Shown one piece after another: positions 15,757 to 25,030 of a stretch of 64,000 bases of DNA (position 1 is its first letter; every line of letters starts with the position of its first letter). The stretch is taken from the NCBI RefSeq assembly GCF_003149105.1, contig NZ_QGDS01000010.1, positions 62,001 through 126,000 on the forward strand. The letters are read 5' to 3'. The stretch is from Faecalicatena contorta. Lineage in GTDB: Bacteria; Bacillota; Clostridia; Lachnospirales; Lachnospiraceae. Made by a program: the position numbers and the translations under genes. The notes below the pieces were generated by a model. It made no database searches and was not told the origin of the DNA. It worked only from the letters and a program-made list of their open reading frames with translations.

Positions 15757-18700
15757 TTATTTTTTACAATGCTTCGCAAGCGTACTGTACAGAAGTCCAT
15801 TGTCTATTGGTTTTGCAATATAACCATTCATCCCGGCCGCAAGAGCCGCAGAAACATCTTCTGTAAATGCATTGGCCGTTATGGCATAAATGGGCATAGT
15901 CCTTGCCTCGGGATGATTTCCCGCGCGTATGGCCCTTGATGCTTCATGTCCGTCCATAACAGGCATCTGAATATCCAGCAGAACAGCCGCATAGGTTCCC
16001 GGCTCACTCTTTTCGAACATTTCCACCGCCTCTTTTCCATTTTCAGCACAGTCCACTTCCATTTTTACCAGTCCAAGCAAATCTATAACAATTTCTATAT
16101 TCATTGCATTGTCTTCTGCCACAAGCACACGATACCCCGTAAAGTCATACTCATCCGGCTCTACCGTCTGACTTTTGTATATGCCGCCGGAAAGGGTCAT
16201 TAATAAATCTACTACGGTAGACTGGAACATTGGCTTTGTGATAAACATGTCAGCCCCCGCTTCCCTTGCTTCCTCCTCCACTTCCGAAATATCATAGGCC
16301 GAAACAATGATAATAATGGTGTCCTCATCAAATAGTTCTCTAATTTTACGTGTGACAGCAATTCCATCCATACCAGCCATCACCCAGTCTATAAAACAAA
16401 CGTCATATCCCCGTCCCTTTTCATGTTCCAGGACCAGCTTTTCCACTGCTTCCTCTCCCGAACTTGCAGTATCATGGCTAATGCACAAACGTTTCAGTAT
16501 ACTTGAAGTATATTCTCTGGCATCTGCATCATCGTCCACCACCAGAGCACAAATATCTTTTACTTCTTCTTTTTCACCAAAGCTTTCGTCCGGCAGGCCA
16601 AACGGCAGATCTACAGTAAAGGTAGTTCCTGCGTCTTTCTGACTTTCGACCTCAATCTTGCCTTGCATCATGTCCACCAGACTTTTAGTAATAGACATCC
16701 CAAGACCCGAGCCGCCATGCTTCAGAGCAGTCATTGCGCTCTCCTGCTCAAAAGGCTGGAACAGCCGTTCTTTCATCTCTTCCGTCATTCCAATACCGGT
16801 ATCTGTTATTTTAAAACGGATATAAACCGTTCCATCCTGAATCAAGGTCTGTGTGGCCAGGAACCGTATGGAGCCCCCTGGCGGAGTAAACTTAAACGCA
16901 TTGGACATTATATTCAGCAGGATTTGATTAGTTCTAAGTGCATCTCCTACCAAAATTTCCTCTGATACACCGGATAAAATCAAATCAAACTTGACACCTT
17001 TTTCCTTGCATTGTCCATAATACATCGTAGAAATGCCTGTTAATAATTGCTTAAAATCAAAGGGGGTGCTGGCTATCTTCAGCTTTTCATTCTCAATTGC
17101 AGACATATCCAGTATATCATTAATAATTCCCAGCAAAACCTTAGAGGCGGACATAATCTTATTCAGATATTCCTCCATCTTCTCCCCACTGTCTTTATGA
17201 CTCTTGGCAATGGTAGTAAGTCCTACAATAGCATTCATGGGGGTTCTTATTTCGTGGCTCATTCTTGCAAGAAAAAGACTTTTAGCCTGACTTGCCATAT
17301 CCGCCCGTTTCACCGCTTCCGCCAGCTGCTCATTCTTGCTCTGTAACCGGAGCAAATTTCTCCGCCGCATTTTCCAAATAACCCCAATAGCCGTAAATAT
17401 TGTAACTGCCAAAACTCCTAAAACGGAAAACAGTACACGGTATTCATACATCGTATCCAGTAAAGTGGCATGATATGGATCTGCAATTGTTCTTGCAGTT
17501 ACAATTTCATTCACTTTCTCCTCCCCAATTACGCCAATCGTCTTATTAATAATTGACATAAGTCTGGAATCTGCACTGCGGAGTCCTACGATAGAAGAGT
17601 TTTCTTCCATAAAACGGGTAGGTAAAATCTGCAGATTTGAATAACGGGGGTTTTGCAGGAGATAGGTCATCATATAGATATTTTGTATTACAGCATCAGC
17701 CTCCTGGGTTTGAACTGCTTTCAGAGCATCTTCTACCGTTTTGTAGCCAGCAACCCGGGCATTCGGATATTCTGCGGCTATATGTTCCTGCAATGTCCGG
17801 AAAGTCCGGTTAACCCCCACCACCGTATTATTCTGGGGATTATAGCTATATCCCTTCCGCACAACAACAACCAAATCACTTTTCAAAAATGGATCAGAAA
17901 GTGAAAGCTCTTGATCTTCCCTAAAAGTATCTGCCTGAATTATCCCTGCAATCAAATCAAACCGACCCTCTTTCAGTGCTTCGATTGGTTTATCCCCCTG
18001 GGGAACTATCTGCTGTTCAAAAGTAAGTCCGCTGACCTGTGAAATCAAATCCAGTATATCCTCATTAATTCCTTCTGCCTTTCCTGTTTCCGGATTCAAT
18101 CTGGACATCGGATGCCGGTCTGCCAGATTGCCCACTGTAATAACCGGGGCAGATTTTATATATTCCATTTCTTCACGGGTAAGCAAAAGTCCCGTTTCCT
18201 CAGTACTTTCACTGTAATGCTTCTTAAAAAGTTCTGTCTCAAAAGAAAAATCCACCTTAATCTCGCTCAAAGCAAAGTTTGCTTCTTCTATGTAAGGGCT
18301 GCCCTTATAGGACATCATATAGTAAGCATCTGCACCAAACTGTGCTACCAGCTTCAGGTCATTATGATAGGCAAAACGGTCTGTGGCAATTGTCTCCACC
18401 TCACCCACTTTTAATGCCTGCACCATCTCTGCCTCACTGTCATACTCCACAAGTTTATACTTAAAGCCACACCGTTTTGCATATCGTTTTAAAAAATCAT
18501 TGGTAGCAGAACTTCGCAAGCCGCCTATTTTTGTGTCATTCAGTGCCTTGTAATCCTCGTAATATATATTATCATTTTCCGGCAGAGTATACAAAAGTCC
18601 CTGGGTATATCCGATTGGGTATTCAGAGTAATCGAAATTAGCCTTTCGGCTCTCCACCTTCTGAGCTGAACAGAGGAAATCAATTTCTTTATTTTTCAAC

Positions 18701-18954
18701 TTTTCCAGCAGCTTTGGCCAGGTGCCAAACACATACTCATATTTCCAGCCTGTGTATTTGGAGATTTCATTCAAATAATCCACTCCATAGCCCTCGTAAG
18801 TTCCGTCTTCATTCTGCTGAATAAAACCCTGATAATCTATATAACCGATTCTCAGGGTCTTCTCCCGGGCTGCATGCACTGTTCCTGGAAACATTATGGT
18901 TACAAGCATTAACATACTCAATGTCAATGCGAAAAGTCTTTTCCAATTCCCCAT
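15757..18954 (-). CDS. Hybrid sensor histidine kinase with two solute-binding sensor domains
   Basis: A 1065-residue membrane receptor kinase. A signal peptide (residues 1-28) is followed by two periplasmic-binding-protein type 3 domains (about 33-250 and 268-490), one membrane helix (about 500-525, LFSVLGVLAVTIFTAIGVIW), HisKA with phospho-acceptor His567 in SHEIRTPMNAI, HATPase with N, DTGIGM and GSGLGM boxes, and two receiver domains with acceptors Asp856 and Asp994. This is the BvgS/EvgS-like layout: extracellular ligand binding controls phosphorelay. No Hpt domain and no separate response regulator are seen nearby, so outputs must be encoded elsewhere. It lies 74 bases after the PfkB kinase gene with its own promoter. 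The ligand is unknown. Confidence 0.93.
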   Translation of the reverse strand: MGNWKRLFALTLSMLMLVTIMFPGTVHAAREKTLRIGYIDYQGFIQQNEDGTYEGYGVDYLNEISKYTGWKYEYVFGTWPKLLEKLKNKEIDFLCSAQKVESRKANFDYSEYPIGYTQGLLYTLPENDNIYYEDYKALNDTKIGGLRSSATNDFLKRYAKRCGFKYKLVEYDSEAEMVQALKVGEVETIATDRFAYHNDLKLVAQFGADAYYMMSYKGSPYIEEANFALSEIKVDFSFETELFKKHYSESTEETGLLLTREEMEYIKSAPVITVGNLADRHPMSRLNPETGKAEGINEDILDLISQVSGLTFEQQIVPQGDKPIEALKEGRFDLIAGIIQADTFREDQELSLSDPFLKSDLVVVVRKGYSYNPQNNTVVGVNRTFRTLQEHIAAEYPNARVAGYKTVEDALKAVQTQEADAVIQNIYMMTYLLQNPRYSNLQILPTRFMEENSSIVGLRSADSRLMSIINKTIGVIGEEKVNEIVTARTIADPYHATLLDTMYEYRVLFSVLGVLAVTIFTAIGVIWKMRRRNLLRLQSKNEQLAEAVKRADMASQAKSLFLARMSHEIRTPMNAIVGLTTIAKSHKDSGEKMEEYLNKIMSASKVLLGIINDILDMSAIENEKLKIASTPFDFKQLLTGISTMYYGQCKEKGVKFDLILSGVSEEILVGDALRTNQILLNIMSNAFKFTPPGGSIRFLATQTLIQDGTVYIRFKITDTGIGMTEEMKERLFQPFEQESAMTALKHGGSGLGMSITKSLVDMMQGKIEVESQKDAGTTFTVDLPFGLPDESFGEKEEVKDICALVVDDDADAREYTSSILKRLCISHDTASSGEEAVEKLVLEHEKGRGYDVCFIDWVMAGMDGIAVTRKIRELFDEDTIIIIVSAYDISEVEEEAREAGADMFITKPMFQSTVVDLLMTLSGGIYKSQTVEPDEYDFTGYRVLVAEDNAMNIEIVIDLLGLVKMEVDCAENGKEAVEMFEKSEPGTYAAVLLDIQMPVMDGHEASRAIRAGNHPEARTMPIYAITANAFTEDVSAALAAGMNGYIAKPIDNGLLYSTLAKHCKK

Positions 18955-19003
18955 CGCGTCTTCCTACCTCTGCCTCTCTATAACTCCTCCGTTCCTACTT
19001 ATT

Positions 19004-19032
19004 AGTATATTCTATTTTCCCCTATAATTCAA
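19004..19032 (-). promoter_or_regulatory. Promoter of the hybrid kinase
   Basis: Minus strand: -35 TTGAAT at 19027-19032, a 17-base spacer and -10 TATACT at 19004-19009. The -35 overlaps the stop codon of the upstream kinase gene, so the histidine kinase can be expressed independently of operon B. Confidence 0.6.
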
Positions 19033-19931
19033 CAAAGTTCCTGTTTATTCCATTCCACATCCAAAACTTCTTTTCTTAATGGTATGGAGGCTGTTGCCCC
19101 CTGACGGGATACTGCAATTGCAGATGCCTTCGCCGCCAGTGAAAGGCCTTCCTGTACCGGAAGCCCCTGAATAACCGAAGAAATAAAATACCCGGTAAAC
19201 GTATCTCCTGCTGCCGTGGTATCCACCACTTTTACCCTATAAATCCTCTGTTTGTACTGCTCATCCTTGTACTGGTAAACAGCTCCGTTTCCTCCCAGTG
19301 TCAGCACAACCCTTGCATTGGGATAGATGGTTTTCAGTTTCTCCAGCATCATCTCCGTATCTGCTTCACCAGTTACCTGTTCTCCCTCAATCTCATTAAG
19401 CAAAAACATGGAAATCTTACTAAAATCACAGGCATTCAGTGCGCTGTCATAGGGTGAAGGGTTCAGAATAATCATCATGCCCCGCTCATAAGCCTGGTCT
19501 ATGATATAATCCAGCAGATTCACCTCATTTTGAAGCAGCAGAATATCCCCTTTTTCAAAATGTGCCAGCACCTCATCCACATATTCCTCCGTAATACGCC
19601 GGTTCGCACCGCCGTACAGCAGAATGCAGTTTTGCCCCTCCTTGTCCACCTGAATGATGGTGTGTCCGGACTTGCCTGGAATTGTACGGATATAATCGGT
19701 TTTTACACCACCTTCCTCACAGGCTTTCAAAAGTTCCCCGCCTTCTTCGCCCACCATCCCGGCGTGATACACAGATACTCCTGCCCTGGCAAGTGCAATA
19801 GACTGGTTCAGCCCCTTTCCCCCGCAGAATATATCCATGCCAAAGGAAGCCAGCGTCTCGCCCGGAGCCACCATATGGTCAACAGAATACACATAATCTA
19901 AATTTAATGATCCAAAATTTAATACCTTCAT
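19029..19931 (-). CDS. PfkB-family ribokinase-like sugar kinase, copy 1
   Basis: A 300-residue PfkB kinase, probably phosphorylating a pentose or similar sugar with ATP. Signature 1 is FCGGKGLNQSIALARAG; signature 2 is VVDTTAAGDTFTGYF with the catalytic Asp. It is the last gene of operon B. A near-identical copy lies at 30905-31789, with about 17 substitutions over the first 288 residues; only the last dozen residues differ strongly (this copy ends WNKQELC). Similarity extends into the upstream ATTGTCCCTC ribosome-site region. Ribokinase is the nearest named activity, but in this operon the real substrate may be a different sugar. Confidence 0.88.
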   Translation of the reverse strand: MKVLNFGSLNLDYVYSVDHMVAPGETLASFGMDIFCGGKGLNQSIALARAGVSVYHAGMVGEEGGELLKACEEGGVKTDYIRTIPGKSGHTIIQVDKEGQNCILLYGGANRRITEEYVDEVLAHFEKGDILLLQNEVNLLDYIIDQAYERGMMIILNPSPYDSALNACDFSKISMFLLNEIEGEQVTGEADTEMMLEKLKTIYPNARVVLTLGGNGAVYQYKDEQYKQRIYRVKVVDTTAAGDTFTGYFISSVIQGLPVQEGLSLAAKASAIAVSRQGATASIPLRKEVLDVEWNKQELC

Positions 19932-19973
19932 ATATTGTCCCTCGAAATCTTTGTTATTATCATAATATAAACT

Positions 19974-21032
19974 TCATCCAATTTCCTTTGGATATCCAGA
20001 ACCTTCTTCTGTTCGTTCCGGCCCGCGTCCTGCACTTTCTCTCACAATTAATGCCGGCTGGAATACAATACATTTGCGTGAACCCTCACTGCTTTCTACC
20101 TCTTCAATCAACTGCTTCACACTCTCCACACCCATCTCATAAATAGGCTGCTTCACTGTTGTCAGCGGTACATCCAAAATTTCCGAAAAGAATATATCGT
20201 CATATCCAATCAGGGACATTCCTTTCGGTACTGAGATTCCTTTTTTCTTCAAACTGTTATAAACACCGTAGGCAGACATGTCATTAAAAGCAAACACAGC
20301 ACTTATATTCTTGCCTTCAAAGAATTCTACTGCTCCCGCACCGCTTTCCCGGTCATAATTCCCTTCATAAATAAACTCATCCTGATAAGGAATATTATAT
20401 TCCTCCAGCGCCTTCTTGTATCCTTTCAGACGCTCCCGGGAATCTTCCAAGCCACTTGGCCCCGTCACACATCCAATATTTCGGTGTCCAAGGCTCAGCA
20501 GATATTTTACAGCTATATAGCCTCCCTGCATATGGTCTACTATGACTGAGCTGCAGTCCGCCTCCTCCAGATAACGGTCTATCATAACAAAAGGAATCTT
20601 CAGCTTCTTCAGCAGCTGAATACTTTCCTTTGCCTTTTTCTTAGCGCTGTCTCTCGCCATACAAAATAGAATTCCATCTACTCCCTTATCCGCCAGCACC
20701 TGAATATAGGACATATCCCGCTCATGTTTATCATTCGTATTGCACAAAATCAAGTTCCATCCCTGCCTGCGGCAGGAATCCTCCACACCTTTTGCCAATG
20801 TGGAAAAAAATACATTGCTTACATCTGATATAATCAGGCCGATTGTCTGAGTCCGTTTTTTTACCAATCCTACTGCCAGCTGGTTCGGACGATAATTTAA
20901 TCTTTCAACAGCTTCCAAAATCGTATCCTTTGTGCTCTTAGGAATCTTATCCGCTTTATTATTCAGGACCAAGGATATGGTAGTAACGGAAAAACCTGTA
21001 TAATTTGCAATATCCTTAATTGTCGTTCTCAA
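19974..21032 (-). CDS. LacI-family transcriptional regulator (operon B)
   Basis: A 352-residue LacI/GalR repressor. The N-terminal helix-turn-helix (TTIKDIANYTGFSVTTISLVLN) and hinge helix are followed by a periplasmic-binding-protein-like ligand domain (TIGLIISDVSNVFFSTLAKGVED; FAFNDMSAYGVYNSL; GMSLIGYDDI). It starts at TTG with AAGGA upstream. It lies inside operon B, between an M20 gene and the kinase gene, so it would report on its own operon. The two AAAACG(G)TTTT operators flanking the operon promoter are its likely targets. The ligand is probably the imported sugar or a phosphorylated product. Confidence 0.92.
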   Translation of the reverse strand: MRTTIKDIANYTGFSVTTISLVLNNKADKIPKSTKDTILEAVERLNYRPNQLAVGLVKKRTQTIGLIISDVSNVFFSTLAKGVEDSCRRQGWNLILCNTNDKHERDMSYIQVLADKGVDGILFCMARDSAKKKAKESIQLLKKLKIPFVMIDRYLEEADCSSVIVDHMQGGYIAVKYLLSLGHRNIGCVTGPSGLEDSRERLKGYKKALEEYNIPYQDEFIYEGNYDRESGAGAVEFFEGKNISAVFAFNDMSAYGVYNSLKKKGISVPKGMSLIGYDDIFFSEILDVPLTTVKQPIYEMGVESVKQLIEEVESSEGSRKCIVFQPALIVRESAGRGPERTEEGSGYPKEIG

Positions 21033-21100
21033 CTTTTCACATCCTTACCGAACTATAATATTTTTCTGTCTCTATTATACCGTAGATTTCCACAATATGG

Positions 21101-22228
21101 TTAAAATAATCGGCTTAAAATCCCAATATACCGCGAATATTTTTCCACTTCAACATATTCATTCGGCTTATGTGCCATCTCAGGCTGCCCGGGTCCGCAA
21201 AGCAGGACAGGTGTATCCGGTATTCCTTTTGCCAGAATAGATGCATCTGTAAAATAATTAATTCCTATCCGCTCTTTTGACAGCATCCTGAGTTCCAGCT
21301 CCCACTGAAGTTTTTTAAGCCATAAATTGCCGCTGTCAATTTCTATAGCCTGCCTGTCATTTTTAATATGTACTTCTACATTCAGTTCCCCGTCTGTTTC
21401 TTGTCTGCACTGGTCAATAATCTCCTGCACCCACTCACTGACCATCCGCGTGGTAATTCCCGGGATTACCCTGATATCCAGCATAATTTCTGCCGCATCC
21501 GGTGTCATATTAGGAACGATTCCCCCCTTTGCCATAGTAATCTGGCAAGTTGGCTTTCCCAGAACCTCGTGGTTATATCTCTCAATGCGTTCCTTCAAAT
21601 TCTCAAAAATATGGATTCCATATTCCAGTGCATTAACGCCTTGCTCCGGATATGCCCCGTGGCTGGTCCTTCCGTGTATCTTCATCTGCATCCATATACA
21701 GCCCTTCTGAGCGGTTCCGGGACGCAGTCCGGTAGGCTCACTGATGAGAAGCAGTGCAGGCTTTCTTAGCATCTGTGTTTCTAAAAGATGTCTGGCTCCA
21801 AGCCCGCCCTTCTCCTCATCACATGTTCCGCAAAAATAAATAGTATGGGAAGGTACATGCCCTTTTTCCTTCATACTTCCCAATACATATGCCATGGCTG
21901 CCAGACCGCTCTTCATATCGCTGGCTCCTCTGGCATAAATACATCCGTTTTTTTTCACCGGTACAGAAGGGTCTGTCTTCCACTCTCCCATTTTACCGTA
22001 AGGCACTGTATCCAGATGTCCGTTCCAGATGACAGTTTCCTTGGATCTTCCATCCAAAACACCTACAACATTCGCATGTTTGCTGTCAATTTCCTGAACA
22101 ACAGCGCTCACTCCGCAGTCCTTCAGAAAATCACGGAGAAATACCGCCAGTGCCCGTTCGTCGTCCTTTCCGTTAACCGTAGGTATCCTCAATATTTCCA
22201 TTAAAAATGTCTCTGCATCGTACTTCAT
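21101..22228 (-). CDS. M20-family metallopeptidase/amidohydrolase, 375 aa
   Basis: A zinc-dependent amidohydrolase of the ArgE/DapE/CPG2 group, acting on acyl-amino-acid or small amide bonds in the cytoplasm. Metal-binding motifs are present in order: GHLDTVP (near residue 71), ARGASDMKSG (near 99) and DEEKGG (near 136), with a dimerisation domain around HGRTSHGAYPEQGVNA. It is the first of two M20 enzymes in operon B, and the two are not close copies. Its presence in a sugar-import operon suggests the substrate carries an amide or acylated amino group. The specific substrate cannot be read from sequence. Confidence 0.85.
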   Translation of the reverse strand: MKYDAETFLMEILRIPTVNGKDDERALAVFLRDFLKDCGVSAVVQEIDSKHANVVGVLDGRSKETVIWNGHLDTVPYGKMGEWKTDPSVPVKKNGCIYARGASDMKSGLAAMAYVLGSMKEKGHVPSHTIYFCGTCDEEKGGLGARHLLETQMLRKPALLLISEPTGLRPGTAQKGCIWMQMKIHGRTSHGAYPEQGVNALEYGIHIFENLKERIERYNHEVLGKPTCQITMAKGGIVPNMTPDAAEIMLDIRVIPGITTRMVSEWVQEIIDQCRQETDGELNVEVHIKNDRQAIEIDSGNLWLKKLQWELELRMLSKERIGINYFTDASILAKGIPDTPVLLCGPGQPEMAHKPNEYVEVEKYSRYIGILSRLF

Positions 22229-22255
22229 CTGTTTCTCCTTGTAAAACCTATAGAA

Positions 22256-22285
22256 ACGTCTGCCGCCCCTCCAGGCAGCAGACGT
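22256..22285 (-). terminator. Intercistronic hairpin in operon B
   Basis: Minus strand: ACGTCTGC/GCAGACGT stem with a 14-base loop followed by TTTC, between the amidotransferase-like gene and the 375-aa M20 gene. It may attenuate the distal genes or protect the upstream mRNA. Confidence 0.45.
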
Positions 22286-22298
22286 ATCCCTTTTTCTG

Positions 22299-23042
22299 CT
22301 AATCAGTCAGCCAGCCTACAATGCCCTGCCAGATCTGATCGTAGTTCTCCCATTCACAAAACTCCGGCGGTGCCCAGTGGGGTGCACAATCGGTGGTAAA
22401 CACGGCACTCTTTCCTGCTCCGTATGTTCCAAAAGCAATAAACGGATCCCCGTCAACAGTCGCCGCAACAAAGGCTTCCGGCTTTGCAACCGTCTTATTA
22501 TATCCCAGCACTTCCGGCCATTCTGTTTTAATTCCCTTTAGTGCCTCATGCTCCTGTACGGTAACAGGGCGTACCCCTTCACAGTGTTCCATACGGTCAT
22601 CCACCGTCAGCACCTCAACCGGCAGAACATCCTGTACAGCAGTGTCATGCCATTTTCCCTTAGCATCTACACCCGAAAATGTAAGATATCCCCCTACCAT
22701 CAAAAGTGCTCCTCCATCCATAACATAGTCTCTGATTACCTTTGCACGATTCGGTACTCTTTCACTTTTCATAAATGTGGATACCGGAAGCAGCAATGTG
22801 TTTGCTCCGATATCAGATAAAATCACACAGTCATATTTCTTCAATTCATCAACCGTGAACGGGAACTGCTCCGGGGCCACATGATTCGGCAGGAAATCTA
22901 CCTCATACCCCCCTTTTTTCAGTGCAGCAACCAGCCATTTTTCTCCGCTTTCATATGCAGATGTATAAAAACTGTCAAATCCCTTTACATGGGTCGTATA
23001 ACTTATCCATGATTCTCCGGCTAATAATACTTTCTTACTCAT
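22299..23042 (-). CDS. Glutamine-amidotransferase-like protein (DUF1355-type)
   Basis: A 247-residue cytoplasmic protein with a class-I glutamine-amidotransferase-like flavodoxin fold: VLLAGESW at the N-terminus, YDCVILSDIGANTLL, DYVMDGGALLMVGGYLTFSG and a C-terminal YGAGKSAVFTTDCAPHWAP segment. It resembles the uncharacterised family often found beside sugar and uronate operons. I see no convincing Cys-His-Glu triad, so it may not transfer ammonia and could be a binding protein or hydrolase. It lies between the permease genes and the first M20 gene. Confidence 0.7.
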   Translation of the reverse strand: MSKKVLLAGESWISYTTHVKGFDSFYTSAYESGEKWLVAALKKGGYEVDFLPNHVAPEQFPFTVDELKKYDCVILSDIGANTLLLPVSTFMKSERVPNRAKVIRDYVMDGGALLMVGGYLTFSGVDAKGKWHDTAVQDVLPVEVLTVDDRMEHCEGVRPVTVQEHEALKGIKTEWPEVLGYNKTVAKPEAFVAATVDGDPFIAFGTYGAGKSAVFTTDCAPHWAPPEFCEWENYDQIWQGIVGWLTD

Positions 23043-23057
23043 ACTTACATTCTCCTT

Positions 23058-24035
23058 TTATTCTTTGTTTTTTTCTACTGCTGCGACATATCTGCTCATA
23101 AGCTGATTCAGAATAATCGCAATAATCAAAATCAACCCCAATGTTGCCAGCTGCCATATAGAATTTACATTTGCAATCTGCAGGCCTGAATTCATCATGG
23201 TAATAATTACCACTCCTATCAATACACCGCCCAGATGGCCGCTGCCCCCTGCTACTGCGATTCCGCCCAGAACAGCTACTGTAATCGCCTGCATCTCCAT
23301 ACCTGTACCAGCATCAGCCCGGGCAGTCATAAGCCAGGAATTGTTGATAATTGCACTGATTGCAGCCAGAACTCCTGCCAGGATATAAACACTGGAACGA
23401 ATTCTCTTTTCCTTGATTCCTGTAAATTTTGCTGCTTCAGGATTGGTTCCCATCAAATATACCCTGCGCCCAAATTTCATTTTATAAATCAAGATAAATA
23501 CCAAAATAGAAACAGGTATAATCACAAACAATATTTGGTTTGGAATGCCAAACGTACTTTCCAGGGAAAGTACCTTAAATCCGTCCGGGAACCCGCTGAT
23601 TGGAACTCCTCCTGTCAGGTAAAGGGCAAGAGAGCCATAAATATACTGTGTTCCCAATGTGGCAATCAGTGCCGGCACCTTTGCCACGGCTACCAAAAGC
23701 CCGTTAATCAGCCCCAGAACGGCCCCTGTTGCCAGTGCAATCAGTACAGCTGCAAAAATGCTGCCGCCGTTTATCACAACCAGACCAAAAATAACTCCTG
23801 AAAGGCTCATAACCGAACCCACCGAAATATCAATTCCATCACGTCCTGCAATCATTACCAAAGCTTCGCCCAGCGATATAAGAGTCAGTGACGCTCCAAA
23901 CTGTGTAACCTGCATCAGGTTATTTACGCTAAGGAAATAGGGGCTGATTAAAGATAAGATAATAATCTCTGCCACAAGCAGTAAGAGTAAAAATTTTGTC
24001 CTGCTTTTTGCAATTGAAAAGGCTATTTTTTTCAT
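23058..24035 (-). CDS. Ribose-type ABC transporter permease 1 (operon B)
   Basis: A 325-residue RbsC/BPD_transp_2-type permease with about nine to ten membrane helices. Typical features are the GRDGIDISVGSVMSLSG loop (contact with the ATPase) and GGIAVAGGSGHLGGVLIGV near the C-terminus. Its start codon overlaps the stop of the next upstream permease gene by four bases (ATGA), so the two are translationally coupled. The two permeases probably form a heterodimeric channel. Confidence 0.9.
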   Translation of the reverse strand: MKKIAFSIAKSRTKFLLLLLVAEIIILSLISPYFLSVNNLMQVTQFGASLTLISLGEALVMIAGRDGIDISVGSVMSLSGVIFGLVVINGGSIFAAVLIALATGAVLGLINGLLVAVAKVPALIATLGTQYIYGSLALYLTGGVPISGFPDGFKVLSLESTFGIPNQILFVIIPVSILVFILIYKMKFGRRVYLMGTNPEAAKFTGIKEKRIRSSVYILAGVLAAISAIINNSWLMTARADAGTGMEMQAITVAVLGGIAVAGGSGHLGGVLIGVVIITMMNSGLQIANVNSIWQLATLGLILIIAIILNQLMSRYVAAVEKNKE

Positions 24036-25009
24036 AGTGCTGCCTCCTTGCCTTGTTTGAATCTGTCATTTGCGGTCACCGCATCAAACAATACGGATAA
24101 TACAATCAGTGTACCGATAAAACAGTTTTCCAGAAGCGAAGGAATTCCAAGAATAACAATACCGTTTTTCAAAAATGCAATAAATAAAACGCCTGCCAGT
24201 GTTCCGATAACACTTCCTCGTTTTCCGTTTCCCTTGGCTCCTGTACCACCAATAGTTACCGCCGCAATACAGGCAATCGGCAGGTCAGAACCAATAGTCA
24301 TCTCTACACTTCCCATTCTTGCAATATAAAGCATTGCTGCAAATGCCGCGATTCCTCCTGAGATGCAGTAAGAAACCAGGCGAATTTTTTTCACATTAAT
24401 CCCACTTAGGTTTGCCGACTGGGGATTACAGCCTGTAGCATAAATATACCGTCCGAAACGCCGGTACATTAAAAAGTAATAAAATACTGCATATACCACA
24501 ATAATCAATACTAACAGCACCGGTATTCCCAGTACCTTTGCTCTTGTGACGGCTCCCCAGCTGGGATTTAAACCGGTCAGCCATTTTCCGCCGAGAAGGG
24601 CAAAGATAACTGCTTTCCATATATTCATAGTGGCAATCGTTACAATGAGATCAGGAATATTGAACTTGGATACAAGAAATCCATTCATAAATCCTACCGC
24701 GATGCCAATCAGCACTGCTGTAATTATGATTACAAAAATATTAACTTTTGCCTGAAGCATATATCCGATAACAATTGCAATAACCCCCATTACAGAACCG
24801 ACAGATAAGTCAATTCCTCCCAGAAGCATTACGATTGTCATTCCGATACTAACCATAGCAATTTCCGCATTGTTCTGCACTACACGGATTAAGTTATCCA
24901 CTGTCAGAAAGTTGGGCGCAAGTATTCCAAACAATATAATTTCCACAGCCAGAAGTAAAAACGTAACATACTCTCTTCTCCCTGGTTTGGGGACATATTT
25001 CTTCAACAT
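24032..25009 (-). CDS. Ribose-type ABC transporter permease 2 (operon B)
   Basis: A 325-residue permease of the same family, with GGIDLSVGSVMGVIAIVIG and the conserved AAVTIGGTGAKGNGKRGSVIG loop. It is about as long as its partner but clearly diverged. It lies just after the 436-aa M20 gene and overlaps the following permease gene by four bases. Confidence 0.9.
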   Translation of the reverse strand: MLKKYVPKPGRREYVTFLLLAVEIILFGILAPNFLTVDNLIRVVQNNAEIAMVSIGMTIVMLLGGIDLSVGSVMGVIAIVIGYMLQAKVNIFVIIITAVLIGIAVGFMNGFLVSKFNIPDLIVTIATMNIWKAVIFALLGGKWLTGLNPSWGAVTRAKVLGIPVLLVLIIVVYAVFYYFLMYRRFGRYIYATGCNPQSANLSGINVKKIRLVSYCISGGIAAFAAMLYIARMGSVEMTIGSDLPIACIAAVTIGGTGAKGNGKRGSVIGTLAGVLFIAFLKNGIVILGIPSLLENCFIGTLIVLSVLFDAVTANDRFKQGKEAAL

Positions 25010-25030
25010 CCGAATTTACCTCCATCCTCT

